Shown here: positions 7,731-16,497 of the stretch, one piece after another
Numbering within the stretch: position 1 is the stretch's first letter
How the letters are laid out: every line of letters begins with the position of its first letter
Assembly: GCA_902547535.1 (NCBI GenBank)
Contig: CACCOB010000001.1
Span: forward strand, 434,001-498,000
DNA from: an uncultured Pelagibacteraceae bacterium
Lineage (GTDB): Bacteria > Pseudomonadota > Alphaproteobacteria > Pelagibacterales > Pelagibacteraceae
DNA length: 64,000 nucleotides
Reading direction: 5' to 3'
The notes under the pieces: model-generated
What the model was told of the DNA's origin: nothing
Database searches by the model: none
What the model saw: the letters and a program-made list of their open reading frames with translations, nothing else
Position numbers and translations under genes: made by a program

Positions 7731-8732
7731 TTAGTTAGTTATTTTTAAGTTTTCTATAATAAAATTGTAAGCTTTCTCAACAGTTAGATTTTTCATGCCT
7801 TTTCTATCTCTATTCCAAACGTTGTCTACATAATTATCAGGAGTTATTGCAATTATATTACTGTATTTAAGTTCACTGACTGGGTCATTGCTTATTAATC
7901 CATAACTTTTAATTCCTAAGGCAGATGCCATATTTAAAGGACCTGAATTATTGCCAACAAAAAATATTGATTTCTTAATAACCGCCATAATATTTACCAA
8001 ATTATAATTTGAACAGTTTATAAAATATTTTTTTTTGGATAAATTTATAATTTTTGATGCCATTTTTTCATTTTTTTTTCCACAAACTAAATATATTTGA
8101 TCAAATAAGTCTTTTTCATAAAGTTTATTTGCCAATTCAACAAATAACTCTTCATACCACATTTTAAAATCTTCTCCAGAGTCTATACCAAAAGATATTA
8201 CTCTTTTTTTATTTTCTACAATTTTTTTGTCTACATCTTCTCTTTCTAAATTGATTTTAAGCTCAGGGTTTAAATTGTATATTGGAATATTATTAATAGA
8301 AAATATTTTTTGAGATAGATCTGAATAACTAAGCTTCCAATCTTCTTTATTTAAATATGTTTTTGTTGTAAGCCATTTTTTTTGATTACCAATTCCAGGA
8401 CCAATTATATTTTTTATTTTTGCAAATTTAGCTGCAATGGCAGGTCTGCTCACTTTATCTAAAACATATAGGTGTGAAAAATTTTTCTGTTTTAAAAAAG
8501 AATATAGTTTATATGTATCTATCCAATAATAGACACCTTTTCTAAAATTATTATACTCTATATTATCAAAATGATCTAAATCCTTTAAAATTTTTTTTGC
8601 TTGTGTCGAAGCCCTGACAATTATAGTTATTTTTTTTTTATGATATTCACTTAATGCCTTTATATACGGTAATTGCCAAATCAAATCTCCAAGCTTTGAG
8701 TGTGTATATACAACACAAATGTTTTCATTCAT
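7731..8732 (-). CDS. Glycosyltransferase family 9 (heptosyltransferase-like)
   Basis: A 333-residue GT-B fold protein. The N-terminus (VVYTHSKLGDLIWQLPYIKAL) is the typical GT9 opening, and the C-terminal donor-binding motif is GNNSGPLNMASALG. GT9 enzymes add heptose or related sugars from ADP-sugars to the lipopolysaccharide core at the inner face of the inner membrane. The exact acceptor and sugar cannot be read from sequence. Lys-, Asn- and Ile-rich composition is stronger here than in the neighbouring housekeeping genes. A second GT9 gene is at 57620-58561. Confidence 0.82.
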   Translation of the reverse strand: MNENICVVYTHSKLGDLIWQLPYIKALSEYHKKKITIIVRASTQAKKILKDLDHFDNIEYNNFRKGVYYWIDTYKLYSFLKQKNFSHLYVLDKVSRPAIAAKFAKIKNIIGPGIGNQKKWLTTKTYLNKEDWKLSYSDLSQKIFSINNIPIYNLNPELKINLEREDVDKKIVENKKRVISFGIDSGEDFKMWYEELFVELANKLYEKDLFDQIYLVCGKKNEKMASKIINLSKKKYFINCSNYNLVNIMAVIKKSIFFVGNNSGPLNMASALGIKSYGLISNDPVSELKYSNIIAITPDNYVDNVWNRDRKGMKNLTVEKAYNFIIENLKITN

Positions 8733-8826
8733 TATGATAAAATTTTAAATAATTCATTATTGGGACATTTATGCATTTGTCTAGTTTTTTATTGATAATA
8801 ACTTTTAAATAATTAATTTTTAAGAT

Positions 8827-10236
8827 GTGTCCAGATATTTAAAAAAAATATTTATTTACCTAATATCTTTAATTGTTTTAATATTTTTCATTTTAACAAT
8901 CATAAATACAAAAAACAATTTAGATGTTAAATCTAATCAGATTGAGTTTTTAGAAAACTCTTTAAATAAAAAAAAATCACAAATTAAAAATATTCACACT
9001 AAATTAATTTCAAAAAATATTAATCTAGAGGATTTAGTATTTTCAGAAGGTATAAACTTTGTAAAAAGTTCTGATAAAAAATTGAAAATATATTCAAAGC
9101 AGTTTATTTTATCTGAATATAGTTCCGACGATATTATTTTTGCAAAGCATCCCTCTGCTTCAAGTTCTGCATACCTTGAAAAGTATATGGACAATATCTT
9201 TCTAATAACTGCAACAGGACAAATAACTTTTTCTGATATTCAAAACCTTGAAACAGAAAAGTTTAAAATGAAATCTATAAAATCAAATATGAAAGAAATT
9301 ATTAATTATTCTGATTTTTATACTTCCAGCCCTTTTGGAATTAAGGACGTGCTTATAGATGATGATAAAATTTATATATCTTATGTTAATGAATTAAAAA
9401 AGGATTGCTTTAATACTAGTATTCTTGCAGCTGATATAAATTATGAATTTTTAAAATTTTATAAATTTTTTACTAAAGATGAGTGTATTAAAAAAAATGA
9501 TAAGTTTTTTGAAGCTAATAAAAATGATAAGCTAGTTCCTCACCAAGCTGGTGGAAGAATGATTTCAATAAATAATAATATAATATTTACAGTAGGTGAA
9601 TATAGATTAAGAATACTAGCTCAAGACGAAAATTCATATTTTGGAAAAATAATATCTATTAATAAACAGTCTGGATTATATAAAATATTATCAAAAGGAC
9701 ATAGAAATCCTCAGGGATTATACTTTAATAAACAAACAAACCAATTGTTTTCAACTGAGCATGGTCCAAATGGAGGAGATGAGATTAATGTTATAAATTT
9801 AAATAATGAAGAAAAAACTTTAAATTATGGTTGGCCTATTGCTTCATATGGAAATCACTATTTTGAGGAAAAAAATGACAATAGATTAGATCTGTCTCCC
9901 CTTAAAAAATCACATGTAGAAAATGGATTTATTGAACCAATTAAATACTTCGTGCCTTCTGTTGGTATTAGTCAAATAATTGGTATGCCTAATGATTTTT
10001 TTGAGACAAAAAGTCAGTATTTCATTGTTGGCACAATGGGTACAGCAAAAAAATTAAAAGAGGGTATGTTAAGCTTATATGTGTTTGAATATGATGAGAA
10101 TGATACTAAAATTGTCAAAGATATCTTAATACCAATTAAATCGAGAGTAAGAGATATTATCTATTTATCAAAAGAAAAATTAGTTATTATGTTTTTGGAA
10201 ACAAATAGTACTATTGGAATTTTAAAAAAAGGATAA
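8827..10236 (+). CDS. Membrane-anchored PQQ-dependent sugar dehydrogenase-like beta-propeller
   Basis: A 469-residue protein with one N-terminal transmembrane helix (about residues 8-27), a short coiled-coil-like segment (residues 30-65), then a beta-propeller. Residues 291-297 read GHRNPQG, followed by STEHGPNGGDEIN and NYGWP, the signature run of the glucose/sorbosone dehydrogenase family (YliI-like). Such enzymes oxidise aldoses in the periplasm with PQQ. Whether this one has activity is unknown; no PQQ genes are in the window. The start is GTG at 8827. An ATG two bases earlier opens only a five-codon frame. Confidence 0.78.
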   Translation: MSRYLKKIFIYLISLIVLIFFILTIINTKNNLDVKSNQIEFLENSLNKKKSQIKNIHTKLISKNINLEDLVFSEGINFVKSSDKKLKIYSKQFILSEYSSDDIIFAKHPSASSSAYLEKYMDNIFLITATGQITFSDIQNLETEKFKMKSIKSNMKEIINYSDFYTSSPFGIKDVLIDDDKIYISYVNELKKDCFNTSILAADINYEFLKFYKFFTKDECIKKNDKFFEANKNDKLVPHQAGGRMISINNNIIFTVGEYRLRILAQDENSYFGKIISINKQSGLYKILSKGHRNPQGLYFNKQTNQLFSTEHGPNGGDEINVINLNNEEKTLNYGWPIASYGNHYFEEKNDNRLDLSPLKKSHVENGFIEPIKYFVPSVGISQIIGMPNDFFETKSQYFIVGTMGTAKKLKEGMLSLYVFEYDENDTKIVKDILIPIKSRVRDIIYLSKEKLVIMFLETNSTIGILKKG

Positions 10237-10242
10237 AACTAA

Positions 10243-10629
10243 ATGAAAATCAAATCAGCATCAACTTTAGTTGCAGAAGCATTAAAGGAAATTAAAACAA
10301 TATCACCACAAGAAGCTTTAGAAAAATTAAATAATGATGCATGTAACCTTATTGATATCAGGGATGTTAGAGAATTAGAAAGATTAGGAAGAATAGAAAA
10401 GTCTTCTCATATACCTAGAGGAATGTTGGAATTTTGGATGGATCCTGATAGTCAATATTTTAAAGATGGTAAAATAGACATGAATAAAGAAATGGTTTTA
10501 TTTTGTGCTGGAGGTCTTAGATCAGCATTAGCAACTAAAACATTACTAAATATGGGTTTTACAAATATTTGCCATGTAGATGGTGGTTTTGGCTTAATGA
10601 AAAACTCAGGATTTAAAGTAATAAAATAG
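10243..10629 (+). CDS. Rhodanese-domain protein
   Basis: A 128-residue single rhodanese domain. Signature stretches are LIDIRDVRELERLGRI and the active-site loop LFCAGGLRSALA with Cys88 as the persulfide-carrying residue. It may move sulfane sulfur to an acceptor, or act as a sulfurtransferase in detoxification; no partner is visible. There is no signal peptide, so it should be cytoplasmic. It begins seven bases after the sugar-dehydrogenase-like gene and is probably on the same transcript. Confidence 0.87.
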   Translation: MKIKSASTLVAEALKEIKTISPQEALEKLNNDACNLIDIRDVRELERLGRIEKSSHIPRGMLEFWMDPDSQYFKDGKIDMNKEMVLFCAGGLRSALATKTLLNMGFTNICHVDGGFGLMKNSGFKVIK

Positions 10630-10638
10630 TTAAACTTT

Positions 10639-11112
10639 TTAATCTAACAAACTAATTCTTTTTGCATAGAACATCCTTATTATCCAATATATTACCAAAC
10701 CCAGTGGTCCAATAAAATAGGTTATTATTATTGGAGAGAATATTATGTATCTAGACATAAATATTTTTTGGCTGTCTCTCATGATCCATGCTCCACAAAA
10801 TAAGTTAATTGCTAAAAAATGTGTCCAAAACATAATCAAAAAAGCCTCAGCTTCAAAAAGATTTCTTAAGTCATATAATCCTAGATACAATGTAAAATTA
10901 TAATTAAAATCGTACCCTGAAATGTAGAAATAATAACCTAGATACATGTAGACAGCTGTTAATATAAAAAAAGGAAACACTGATGTAACAAATAATCCGC
11001 AAATCTTTGACTGTGGAAAAAAAATTAAAATTAACCAGAAAGGTATTACACCAATATTTAACCACAAATAAATCATTTCTATGGTAAAAAAAGCTGCTAT
11101 TTGTTCAATCAT
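10639..11112 (-). CDS. Aba4-like family membrane protein (DUF4281)
   Basis: A 157-residue protein with four hydrophobic segments. The motifs PFWLILIFFP near residue 24 and FWTHFLAINLFCGAWIMRDSQ spread over residues 94-114 match the Aba4-like (DUF4281) family, whose plant member is needed for neoxanthin synthesis. Bacterial members have no established function. It lies alone between converging and diverging neighbours, with only 26 bases to recX. Family assignment is by motif resemblance. Confidence 0.68.
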   Translation of the reverse strand: MIEQIAAFFTIEMIYLWLNIGVIPFWLILIFFPQSKICGLFVTSVFPFFILTAVYMYLGYYFYISGYDFNYNFTLYLGLYDLRNLFEAEAFLIMFWTHFLAINLFCGAWIMRDSQKIFMSRYIIFSPIIITYFIGPLGLVIYWIIRMFYAKRISLLD

Positions 11113-11138
11113 ATTATCTTTATATTATATTAAATAAA

Positions 11139-11705
11139 ATGATGATTCCTACAAAAAATAAAAAAAAGACATTAGAAGTAACAGTTGATGAGATGAGGAA
11201 TTTTGCGCTTAATTATGTAGAGAAATTTGCACCCTCTAAACAACAGTTAAGAACTTATCTGCTAAAAAAATATTTAAGATCAAAAACGCCTAATATTAAA
11301 AAAACTGATATATCTAATCTTATAGATATCGTTCTTGAAGATTTAGAAAAATCAAAGTTTATAAATGATAAATTTTATTCAGAGTCAAAAGCAAAAAGTT
11401 TAATACATAGAGGATCGTCAATAAATAAAATAAGAAATTATTTAATAAAAAAAGGTGTAGGTGAAAAATATATTAAAAATACAATTGATCAAATTAAAGA
11501 TAAAAATGAAGATCAGGACTTTTTTTCAGCAATAAAAATTTGTAAAAAAAAAAGAATTGGACCTTCAAGACAAGAATCTAATCGACCTTTGTTTTATAAA
11601 AAGGATATAGGAGTCCTAGCTCGTTCTGGTTTTGATTTTGAAGTTTCAAGAAGAGTTATGGATCTTGAAAAAGACGAATATTTGAAAATAATTAATCTTC
11701 TTTAG
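11139..11705 (+). CDS. recX: RecX-family regulatory protein
   Basis: A 188-residue, strongly basic helical protein with three-helix RecX repeats: FALNYVEKFAPSKQQLRTYLLKK near the start, then INKIRNYLIKKGV and ARSGFDFEVSRRVM at the end. RecX proteins bind RecA filaments and usually limit recombinase activity. No recA is adjacent. Two ATGs in tandem (11139 and 11142) could both serve as start. The 3' end overlaps the antisense 48-residue gene by 14 bases. Confidence 0.82.
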   Translation: MMIPTKNKKKTLEVTVDEMRNFALNYVEKFAPSKQQLRTYLLKKYLRSKTPNIKKTDISNLIDIVLEDLEKSKFINDKFYSESKAKSLIHRGSSINKIRNYLIKKGVGEKYIKNTIDQIKDKNEDQDFFSAIKICKKKRIGPSRQESNRPLFYKKDIGVLARSGFDFEVSRRVMDLEKDEYLKIINLL

Positions 11706-11838
11706 TTTTTTTATTTTTTTCCTCTAAATAATATTGAATTTTATTTCTGATATAGTTTTTAACCATTACAAAAACAATTAAACCAAATATTGACACAGAT
11801 ACAATTATAATTAAAATAATCCTTAATTGTTCACTCAT
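11692..11838 (-). CDS. Small single-helix membrane protein (48 aa)
   Basis: A 48-residue frame starting MSEQLRIILIIIVSVSIFG has one transmembrane helix (about residues 6-26) and a basic, charged tail ending KKTKED. Its ATG overlaps the stop codon of the phosphatase gene by one base (TAATG), which suggests coupled translation. No family is recognised. Support comes from the junction and from the clean helix-plus-charged-tail design. Confidence 0.55.
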   Translation of the reverse strand: MSEQLRIILIIIVSVSIFGLIVFVMVKNYIRNKIQYYLEEKNKKTKED

Positions 11839-12611
11839 TATAAATTTTTACTTCTCTTTAAAATTAGACTTGGATTTTTAAAATCCTTTTTACCGTATAT
11901 AATTTCATTCCCATTAAAGTCTGTCACTATTCCACCTGCGTTTTCAAGTATAGCATGCCCTGCAGCTATATCCCATTCACAAGCCCGTGGCTCCGCTACA
12001 TATCCGTCAAACTCTCCAGTTGCTATTACACAAAATTTAAGAGAGCTTTTCATTCGAACGTATTGTGTAACCCCTAAATTTTTATGAATTTTTTCAATTT
12101 CAGGTTTTAGTTTATTTGAATATGAAACTACTTTTATTGAACCTTTAGGAGTGATTTTCTTACAGTATAATTTTGTAGCTTTATCTGAACTAAATTCAAA
12201 TGATTGGTCTTTTCCAAAACTATAAAACATTCTTTTTTTCGCAGGAACATTAATTAAACCAGCAACTGCTTTTCTATTTAAAATTAAACCAGCGTTAATT
12301 GTAAATTCTTCTCCATCATTTATATAATCGTATGTCCCATCGATAGGATCAACTAACCAAAAATCTTTAAGATCATTTTTTGATTTATTGTGAGAAGTTT
12401 CCTCTGAAACAATTGGAATATCAGGTGTTAACTCCATTATTTTTTCAGTTATAATTCTGTTAACCTCAATATCGCCATTACTTACTGGAGTGTTGTCAGA
12501 TTTAATCTTTTTATTTAAACCTTTCTTTCTTAGTTTAATAGACAAATCACCAGCAATTAGAAAAGTATCAATTAAATCTTCGACAACACTTTTTATTTTA
12601 ATTTCATCCAT
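11838..12611 (-). CDS. cysQ: Inositol monophosphatase-fold phosphatase, CysQ-like
   Basis: A 257-residue protein from the ATG at 12611. Metal-binding motifs of the Li-sensitive phosphatase fold are present: SEETSH, DPIDGTYDYI, and WDIAAGHAIL near the C-terminus. The EE and DPIDGT spacing and the PVSNGDIEVNR start are like CysQ, which hydrolyses 3'-phosphoadenosine 5'-phosphate, though other family substrates cannot be excluded. A TTG 24 bases upstream was rejected in favour of ATG, which lies inside the last codons of the DUF3553 gene and gives the common short overlap. Cytoplasmic. Confidence 0.8.
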   Translation of the reverse strand: MDEIKIKSVVEDLIDTFLIAGDLSIKLRKKGLNKKIKSDNTPVSNGDIEVNRIITEKIMELTPDIPIVSEETSHNKSKNDLKDFWLVDPIDGTYDYINDGEEFTINAGLILNRKAVAGLINVPAKKRMFYSFGKDQSFEFSSDKATKLYCKKITPKGSIKVVSYSNKLKPEIEKIHKNLGVTQYVRMKSSLKFCVIATGEFDGYVAEPRACEWDIAAGHAILENAGGIVTDFNGNEIIYGKKDFKNPSLILKRSKNL

Positions 12612-12780
12612 TATGATCAATTCTCTCGAGTTCAATATTATTTGCGTTTATTACTTTTTTACCAACATTTTGAAAATTAACAGTTACTTTATCATTAATA
12701 ATTGACTGAACTTGACCAATTCCCCAACTTTTATTAGCTGGATTTATAACTTTGTCACCTGGTTCAAAATCTAAAATCAT
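12604..12780 (-). CDS. DUF3553 domain protein (58 aa)
   Basis: A 58-residue frame from the ATG at 12780, reading [20 protein letters not shown] and continuing [22 protein letters not shown]. This is the conserved DUF3553 pattern (PGD-V-NP...WG-GQVQS...VTVNF...GKK) found in alphaproteobacteria. It looks like a small CarD/KOW-like beta fold. Its last eight bases overlap the start of the CysQ-like gene. Function is unknown. It is the first gene of a three-gene minus-strand unit. Confidence 0.8.
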   Translation of the reverse strand: MILDFEPGDKVINPANKSWGIGQVQSIINDKVTVNFQNVGKKVINANNIELERIDHNG

Positions 12781-12821
12781 TTATTTTAACTTATACTGGA
12801 AATAAGTATAAATACCATCAA

Positions 12822-13940
12822 ATGAATTTAAAAACTAACTCGATAGGACTTCATAAAAAACCTTCAGAAACAACTGTCGTAGTAGCAATGTCTGGAGGTG
12901 TCGATTCATCAACTGTTGCTGGAATGATGAAACAAGAAGGTTACAAAGTTATCGGTATTACTTTAAAGCTTTATGATGATGGAAAAGAGGTAGCTGCTTC
13001 TAAACAATGCTGTTCAGGTCAAGATATAATTGATGCAAAAAGAGTTGCTCACAAATTAGATATCGAACATAAAATTTTGTATTATCAAAGCAAATTTAAA
13101 CAGGGTGTGGTTGATAACTTTGTGGAAAGTTATTTAAAGGGTGAAACACCTATTCCCTGTATTCAGTGTAATCAAACTGTAAAATTTAAAGATTTGTTTG
13201 AATTTTCAAAAGATTTAAATGCAGATGCATTAATCACAGGACATTATGTAAAAAGTTTAACAGAAAATAATTTAACGAATATGTATCGAGCTATTGATGA
13301 AAACAGAGATCAAAGTTATTTCTTATTTAATACTACAAGAGAACAATTAAATTATATAAGATTTCCATTGGGTGGTCTTCTCAAAGATAAAACTAGAGAA
13401 ATTGCTAAAAATTTAAACTTAAATGTTGCTGATAAACCTGACAGTCAGGATATTTGTTTTGTTCCAAATGGAGATTATGCATCTGTCATAAAAAAATTCA
13501 AACCAGAGTCATATCAAAAAGGAAATATCAAAAATTTAGACGGCAAAGTAGTTGGAGTGCATGATGGTATAGTTAATTTTACAATTGGACAAAGGAAAGG
13601 AATTAAAGTTTCAAATGAGGAACCATTTTATGTTATTAAAATAGATGCAGATAAAAATGAGATATTTATTGGACCTAAAGAAAATTTAGCAAAGAAAGAA
13701 ATTAATTTAAAAAATTTAAATCTTTTAGCAGAAAATCAAGAATTTAATCAAAACATTTTAGTAAAAGTAAGATCCACTGGTAAACTTTTAGATGCAAATG
13801 TAGATTTTCAGAACAAAAATAATGCAAAAGTTAATCTTTTAAGTCCTGAATATGGGATTTCACCAGGCCAAGCTTGTGTATTCTACAAGAAAGACCAATT
13901 TGGTCATAAAGTATTAGGTGGTGGTTGGATTAAAGATTAA
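12822..13940 (+). CDS. mnmA: tRNA-specific 2-thiouridylase MnmA
   Basis: A 372-residue protein with the PP-loop ATP-binding motif SGGVDSS at residues 24-30, the catalytic cysteine pair in PCIQCN and SQDICFV, and the family run GQRKGI near residue 250. MnmA activates U34 of tRNAs for Lys, Glu and Gln with ATP and inserts sulfur delivered by the cysteine desulfurase relay. Length is normal. It lies divergently from the DUF3553 gene with 41 bases between the two starts. Confidence 0.96.
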   Translation: MNLKTNSIGLHKKPSETTVVVAMSGGVDSSTVAGMMKQEGYKVIGITLKLYDDGKEVAASKQCCSGQDIIDAKRVAHKLDIEHKILYYQSKFKQGVVDNFVESYLKGETPIPCIQCNQTVKFKDLFEFSKDLNADALITGHYVKSLTENNLTNMYRAIDENRDQSYFLFNTTREQLNYIRFPLGGLLKDKTREIAKNLNLNVADKPDSQDICFVPNGDYASVIKKFKPESYQKGNIKNLDGKVVGVHDGIVNFTIGQRKGIKVSNEEPFYVIKIDADKNEIFIGPKENLAKKEINLKNLNLLAENQEFNQNILVKVRSTGKLLDANVDFQNKNNAKVNLLSPEYGISPGQACVFYKKDQFGHKVLGGGWIKD

Positions 13941-13945
13941 AAATT

Positions 13946-14029
13946 TTATTTCTTTTTATTTTTTTTTCTAGCTCTTCTCTTTTTAGAGCCCATTTTTCTA
14001 CGGCCTCTATGTTTTTTTGGGTATCCCAT
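13946..14029 (-). CDS. Very small, highly basic protein (27 aa)
   Basis: A 27-residue frame beginning MGYPKKHRGRRKMGSKK, then RRARKKN and a lysine tail; about two thirds of residues are Lys or Arg. On the minus strand AAGGAG lies three bases before the ATG, a good ribosome site rare in this AT-rich window. It contains GGC, CGT and GCC codons, unlike the AT-rich noncoding DNA around it. It sits tail-to-tail with mnmA, five bases away. Size and charge recall the smallest ribosomal or nucleic-acid-binding proteins, but no family is claimed. Confidence 0.6.
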   Translation of the reverse strand: MGYPKKHRGRRKMGSKKRRARKKNKKK

Positions 14030-14104
14030 AATCTCCTTAGTTTTACTATTTTATTGACTTATTTGGTGGATATAGCATTGTCCAATGAACATAGCAATTT
14101 TTTT

Positions 14105-15280
14105 ATGAGTAAATCGTTTAAGACTTTTTTGAAACATACTGCCAAAGATTTCCATAATCATTCAGTTAATCCACCAGTAGTACGCGCATCCACCATAATA
14201 TTTAAATCAATGAACGACATAAGACGGACTCAGTCTAAATATAAGAAAGATCCAAGAGGTGGCCATTTTGATTATGGGAGACAAGGAACATCAACAACGC
14301 ATATTTTGCAAAAAATTTTAACCAAACTTGAGGACTCTTATCATGTTTTTTTAACACCCACAGGTTTTGGAGCTGTTTTCTTAGCAATTTTTAGTGTTGT
14401 AAGACCTGGAGATGAAATAGTTGTCGCTGACCCTGTTTACAATCCAACAAGAGTTTTTACCCAAGATTTTTTAAAAGAATTTAATATTAAAACAACTTTT
14501 TACAATCCTCATGATTTAAAATCTCTCAATAAAATAATTAACAAAAAAACAAAATTAATCTTCGTAGAAAACCCTGGTAGCAATTCATTTGAATTTCAAG
14601 ATCTATCAAAAATAATATCTATTGCAAAAAAAAGGAAAGTATTTACTGCAATTGATAATACTTGGGCAACACCATATTTTTTTAAACCAATGAAACTAGG
14701 ATTCGATATGTCAATAGTTTCAGCAACTAAATATTACTCTGGACATTCGGATGTAATGGGTGGAAGCTTAGCAGTGAATAGAAAAGTTTTTAAACATGTT
14801 GAGAAGGCACAAAAAATTATTGGTTTAAGATTAGGTCCTGATGATGCCTATTTGATAACCAGAGGATTAAGAACATTAGATGTTAGATTAGATAAACATC
14901 AAGAAAATGCTAGAAAAGTTGCTGAATTTTTATCAAAAAATAAAAAAGTAAAACTTCTATATCCTTATAAAAAAGGATCTCTTAATTATAAATTATGGAA
15001 AAAATATTACTCAGGAGCATCTGGTTTAATGGGTCTAAAAATAAAAACTAAAGATAGAAAATCTGTAATTAAATTTGTTAATTCTCTCAAATTATTCGGT
15101 TATGGATATAGTTGGGGAGGTTTTGAAAGTTTAGCACTTCATCAAAGTAAAGCTGAGAGAGGAAATAGAATTTATTCAGACATAAAAGAAGACGAAAAAA
15201 TTGTAAGATTACATATAGGTCTAGAGGATCCAAAAGATTTAATTGAAGATTTGCGAAAATCGCTTAAATTCATTAAATGA
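14105..15280 (+). CDS. metC: PLP-dependent trans-sulfuration enzyme, cystathionine beta-lyase
   Basis: A 391-residue Cys/Met-metabolism PLP enzyme from the ATG at 14105. The PLP lysine is Lys209 in SATKYYSGHSDVMGG; DNTWATP and the FVENPGSN strand are also typical. The SGHSD and N-terminal NPPVVRASTI features fit bacterial MetC, which splits cystathionine to homocysteine, pyruvate and ammonia. A longer frame back to 14009 adds a hydrophobic stretch with no family match and overlaps the antisense basic gene, so it was rejected. The stop overlaps the MFS gene start (ATGA). Confidence 0.88.
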   Translation: MSKSFKTFLKHTAKDFHNHSVNPPVVRASTIIFKSMNDIRRTQSKYKKDPRGGHFDYGRQGTSTTHILQKILTKLEDSYHVFLTPTGFGAVFLAIFSVVRPGDEIVVADPVYNPTRVFTQDFLKEFNIKTTFYNPHDLKSLNKIINKKTKLIFVENPGSNSFEFQDLSKIISIAKKRKVFTAIDNTWATPYFFKPMKLGFDMSIVSATKYYSGHSDVMGGSLAVNRKVFKHVEKAQKIIGLRLGPDDAYLITRGLRTLDVRLDKHQENARKVAEFLSKNKKVKLLYPYKKGSLNYKLWKKYYSGASGLMGLKIKTKDRKSVIKFVNSLKLFGYGYSWGGFESLALHQSKAERGNRIYSDIKEDEKIVRLHIGLEDPKDLIEDLRKSLKFIK

Positions 15281-16497
15281 GTTCTAAAAAATTTTTTACT
15301 ACAAAAAAAGCATTAATTACACTAATTGCAGCTTCATTAGTTGTTATTGTATCTCTTGGTATAAGACAGACATTTGGATTATTTTTTTTTGATTTTAATG
15401 CTGATCTAAATATTTCAATTTCTCATTTTGGTTTTGTTATTGGATTACAATTATTGATGTGGGGAGTCTTTAGTCCAATATTTGGTTTCATTACTGATAG
15501 GTACGGAGGTGCAACTGCAATATTCATAGGATTTTTATTTTACTTAGCAGGACTTTTCTTGTTTTATTCAGGCCTAAATACAGGTTATCTTTTTACTTTG
15601 ACCATAGGACTTCTGATTGGAATTGGATTAGGTGGAACAGCTATAAGCATTCCAGTTTCAGTAGTTGCAAAGCATTTTCCATCATCTAATAGAACAATTG
15701 CTACTGGCATTGTAACTTGTGCAGGATCATTTGGTTTTTTTGTGTCGCCTTTACTTGTAAGATATTCATTAATTGAAATTGGATGGGAAATAACGATTTT
15801 ATATTTTTGTTTTCTTTTAGGAATAGGTCTAATAACAGCTTTATTTATAAGTACACCTAAAACTCCAGTTGGAAATAACGGCAATAATAACCAAACTGCT
15901 AAGGAAGCCTTAATAGAAGCATTTAATAATAAAAGTTTTATATTTTTAACCTTAGGATTTTTTGTTTGCGGTTGGCATATAGCTTTAGTGGCTACCCATA
16001 TACCAACATATATGATGGATAGAGGTATGCCAGACTGGACAGCAGCTATGATTTTAGCATTAGTAGGTGTTTTCAATATGATAGGAACTATGGGGAGCGG
16101 TTATCTTGCAACTAAGTTTAGTAAAAAGAAAGTACTAAGTGCAATATATTTATTAAGAGGTGTATCTCTAATATATTTTTTATATTTACCACCAAGTGTA
16201 TTTAACTCAGTTGTATTTGGAGTTACTTTTGGACTTCTGTGGCTTTCAACTGTACCACCAACAAATGGTTTAGTAGGTCATATATTTGGAACTAAACACA
16301 TTGGTCTTCTTTATGGAATAGTATTTGTAAGTCACCAGATTGGGTCTTTTCTTGGAGCGTATTTAGGAGGAGTTTTTTATGAAATGCATGGAAATTTTGA
16401 TTATGCATGGTACGTTTCTATCGCATTATCAATCTTTGCAGGTTTGATACACTTACCAATTAAAGAGAAGTCAATTGAAAGAGTTCAAACAGCATAA
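15277..16497 (+). CDS. MFS transporter (monocarboxylate/OFA-like)
   Basis: A 406-residue protein with twelve hydrophobic helices in two six-helix halves joined by a short polar loop near residue 205 (GNNGNNNQTAKEAL). The start of helix one (SLGIRQTFGLFF), the DRYGG loop between helices 2 and 3, and PTNGLVGHIFG in the second half match major facilitators of the OFA/MCT type, which carry organic acids. The substrate is unknown. It overlaps metC by four bases and pabB by 23, so all may be one transcript. Confidence 0.82.
   Translation: MSSKKFFTTKKALITLIAASLVVIVSLGIRQTFGLFFFDFNADLNISISHFGFVIGLQLLMWGVFSPIFGFITDRYGGATAIFIGFLFYLAGLFLFYSGLNTGYLFTLTIGLLIGIGLGGTAISIPVSVVAKHFPSSNRTIATGIVTCAGSFGFFVSPLLVRYSLIEIGWEITILYFCFLLGIGLITALFISTPKTPVGNNGNNNQTAKEALIEAFNNKSFIFLTLGFFVCGWHIALVATHIPTYMMDRGMPDWTAAMILALVGVFNMIGTMGSGYLATKFSKKKVLSAIYLLRGVSLIYFLYLPPSVFNSVVFGVTFGLLWLSTVPPTNGLVGHIFGTKHIGLLYGIVFVSHQIGSFLGAYLGGVFYEMHGNFDYAWYVSIALSIFAGLIHLPIKEKSIERVQTA

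Noticed and set aside
8825..8842. ATG just before the sugar-dehydrogenase-like gene
   Set aside because: It opens only a five-codon frame; GTG at 8827 is in phase with the real protein.
14009..14104. N-terminal extension of metC with a hydrophobic stretch
   Set aside because: The extension has no counterpart in the family, lacks a good start and overlaps the antisense basic gene; the ATG at 14105 gives normal length.
14030..14104. Search for a SAM-type riboswitch before metC
   Set aside because: The short upstream region is AT-rich, shares bases with the antisense small gene, and shows none of the conserved SAM aptamer motifs.
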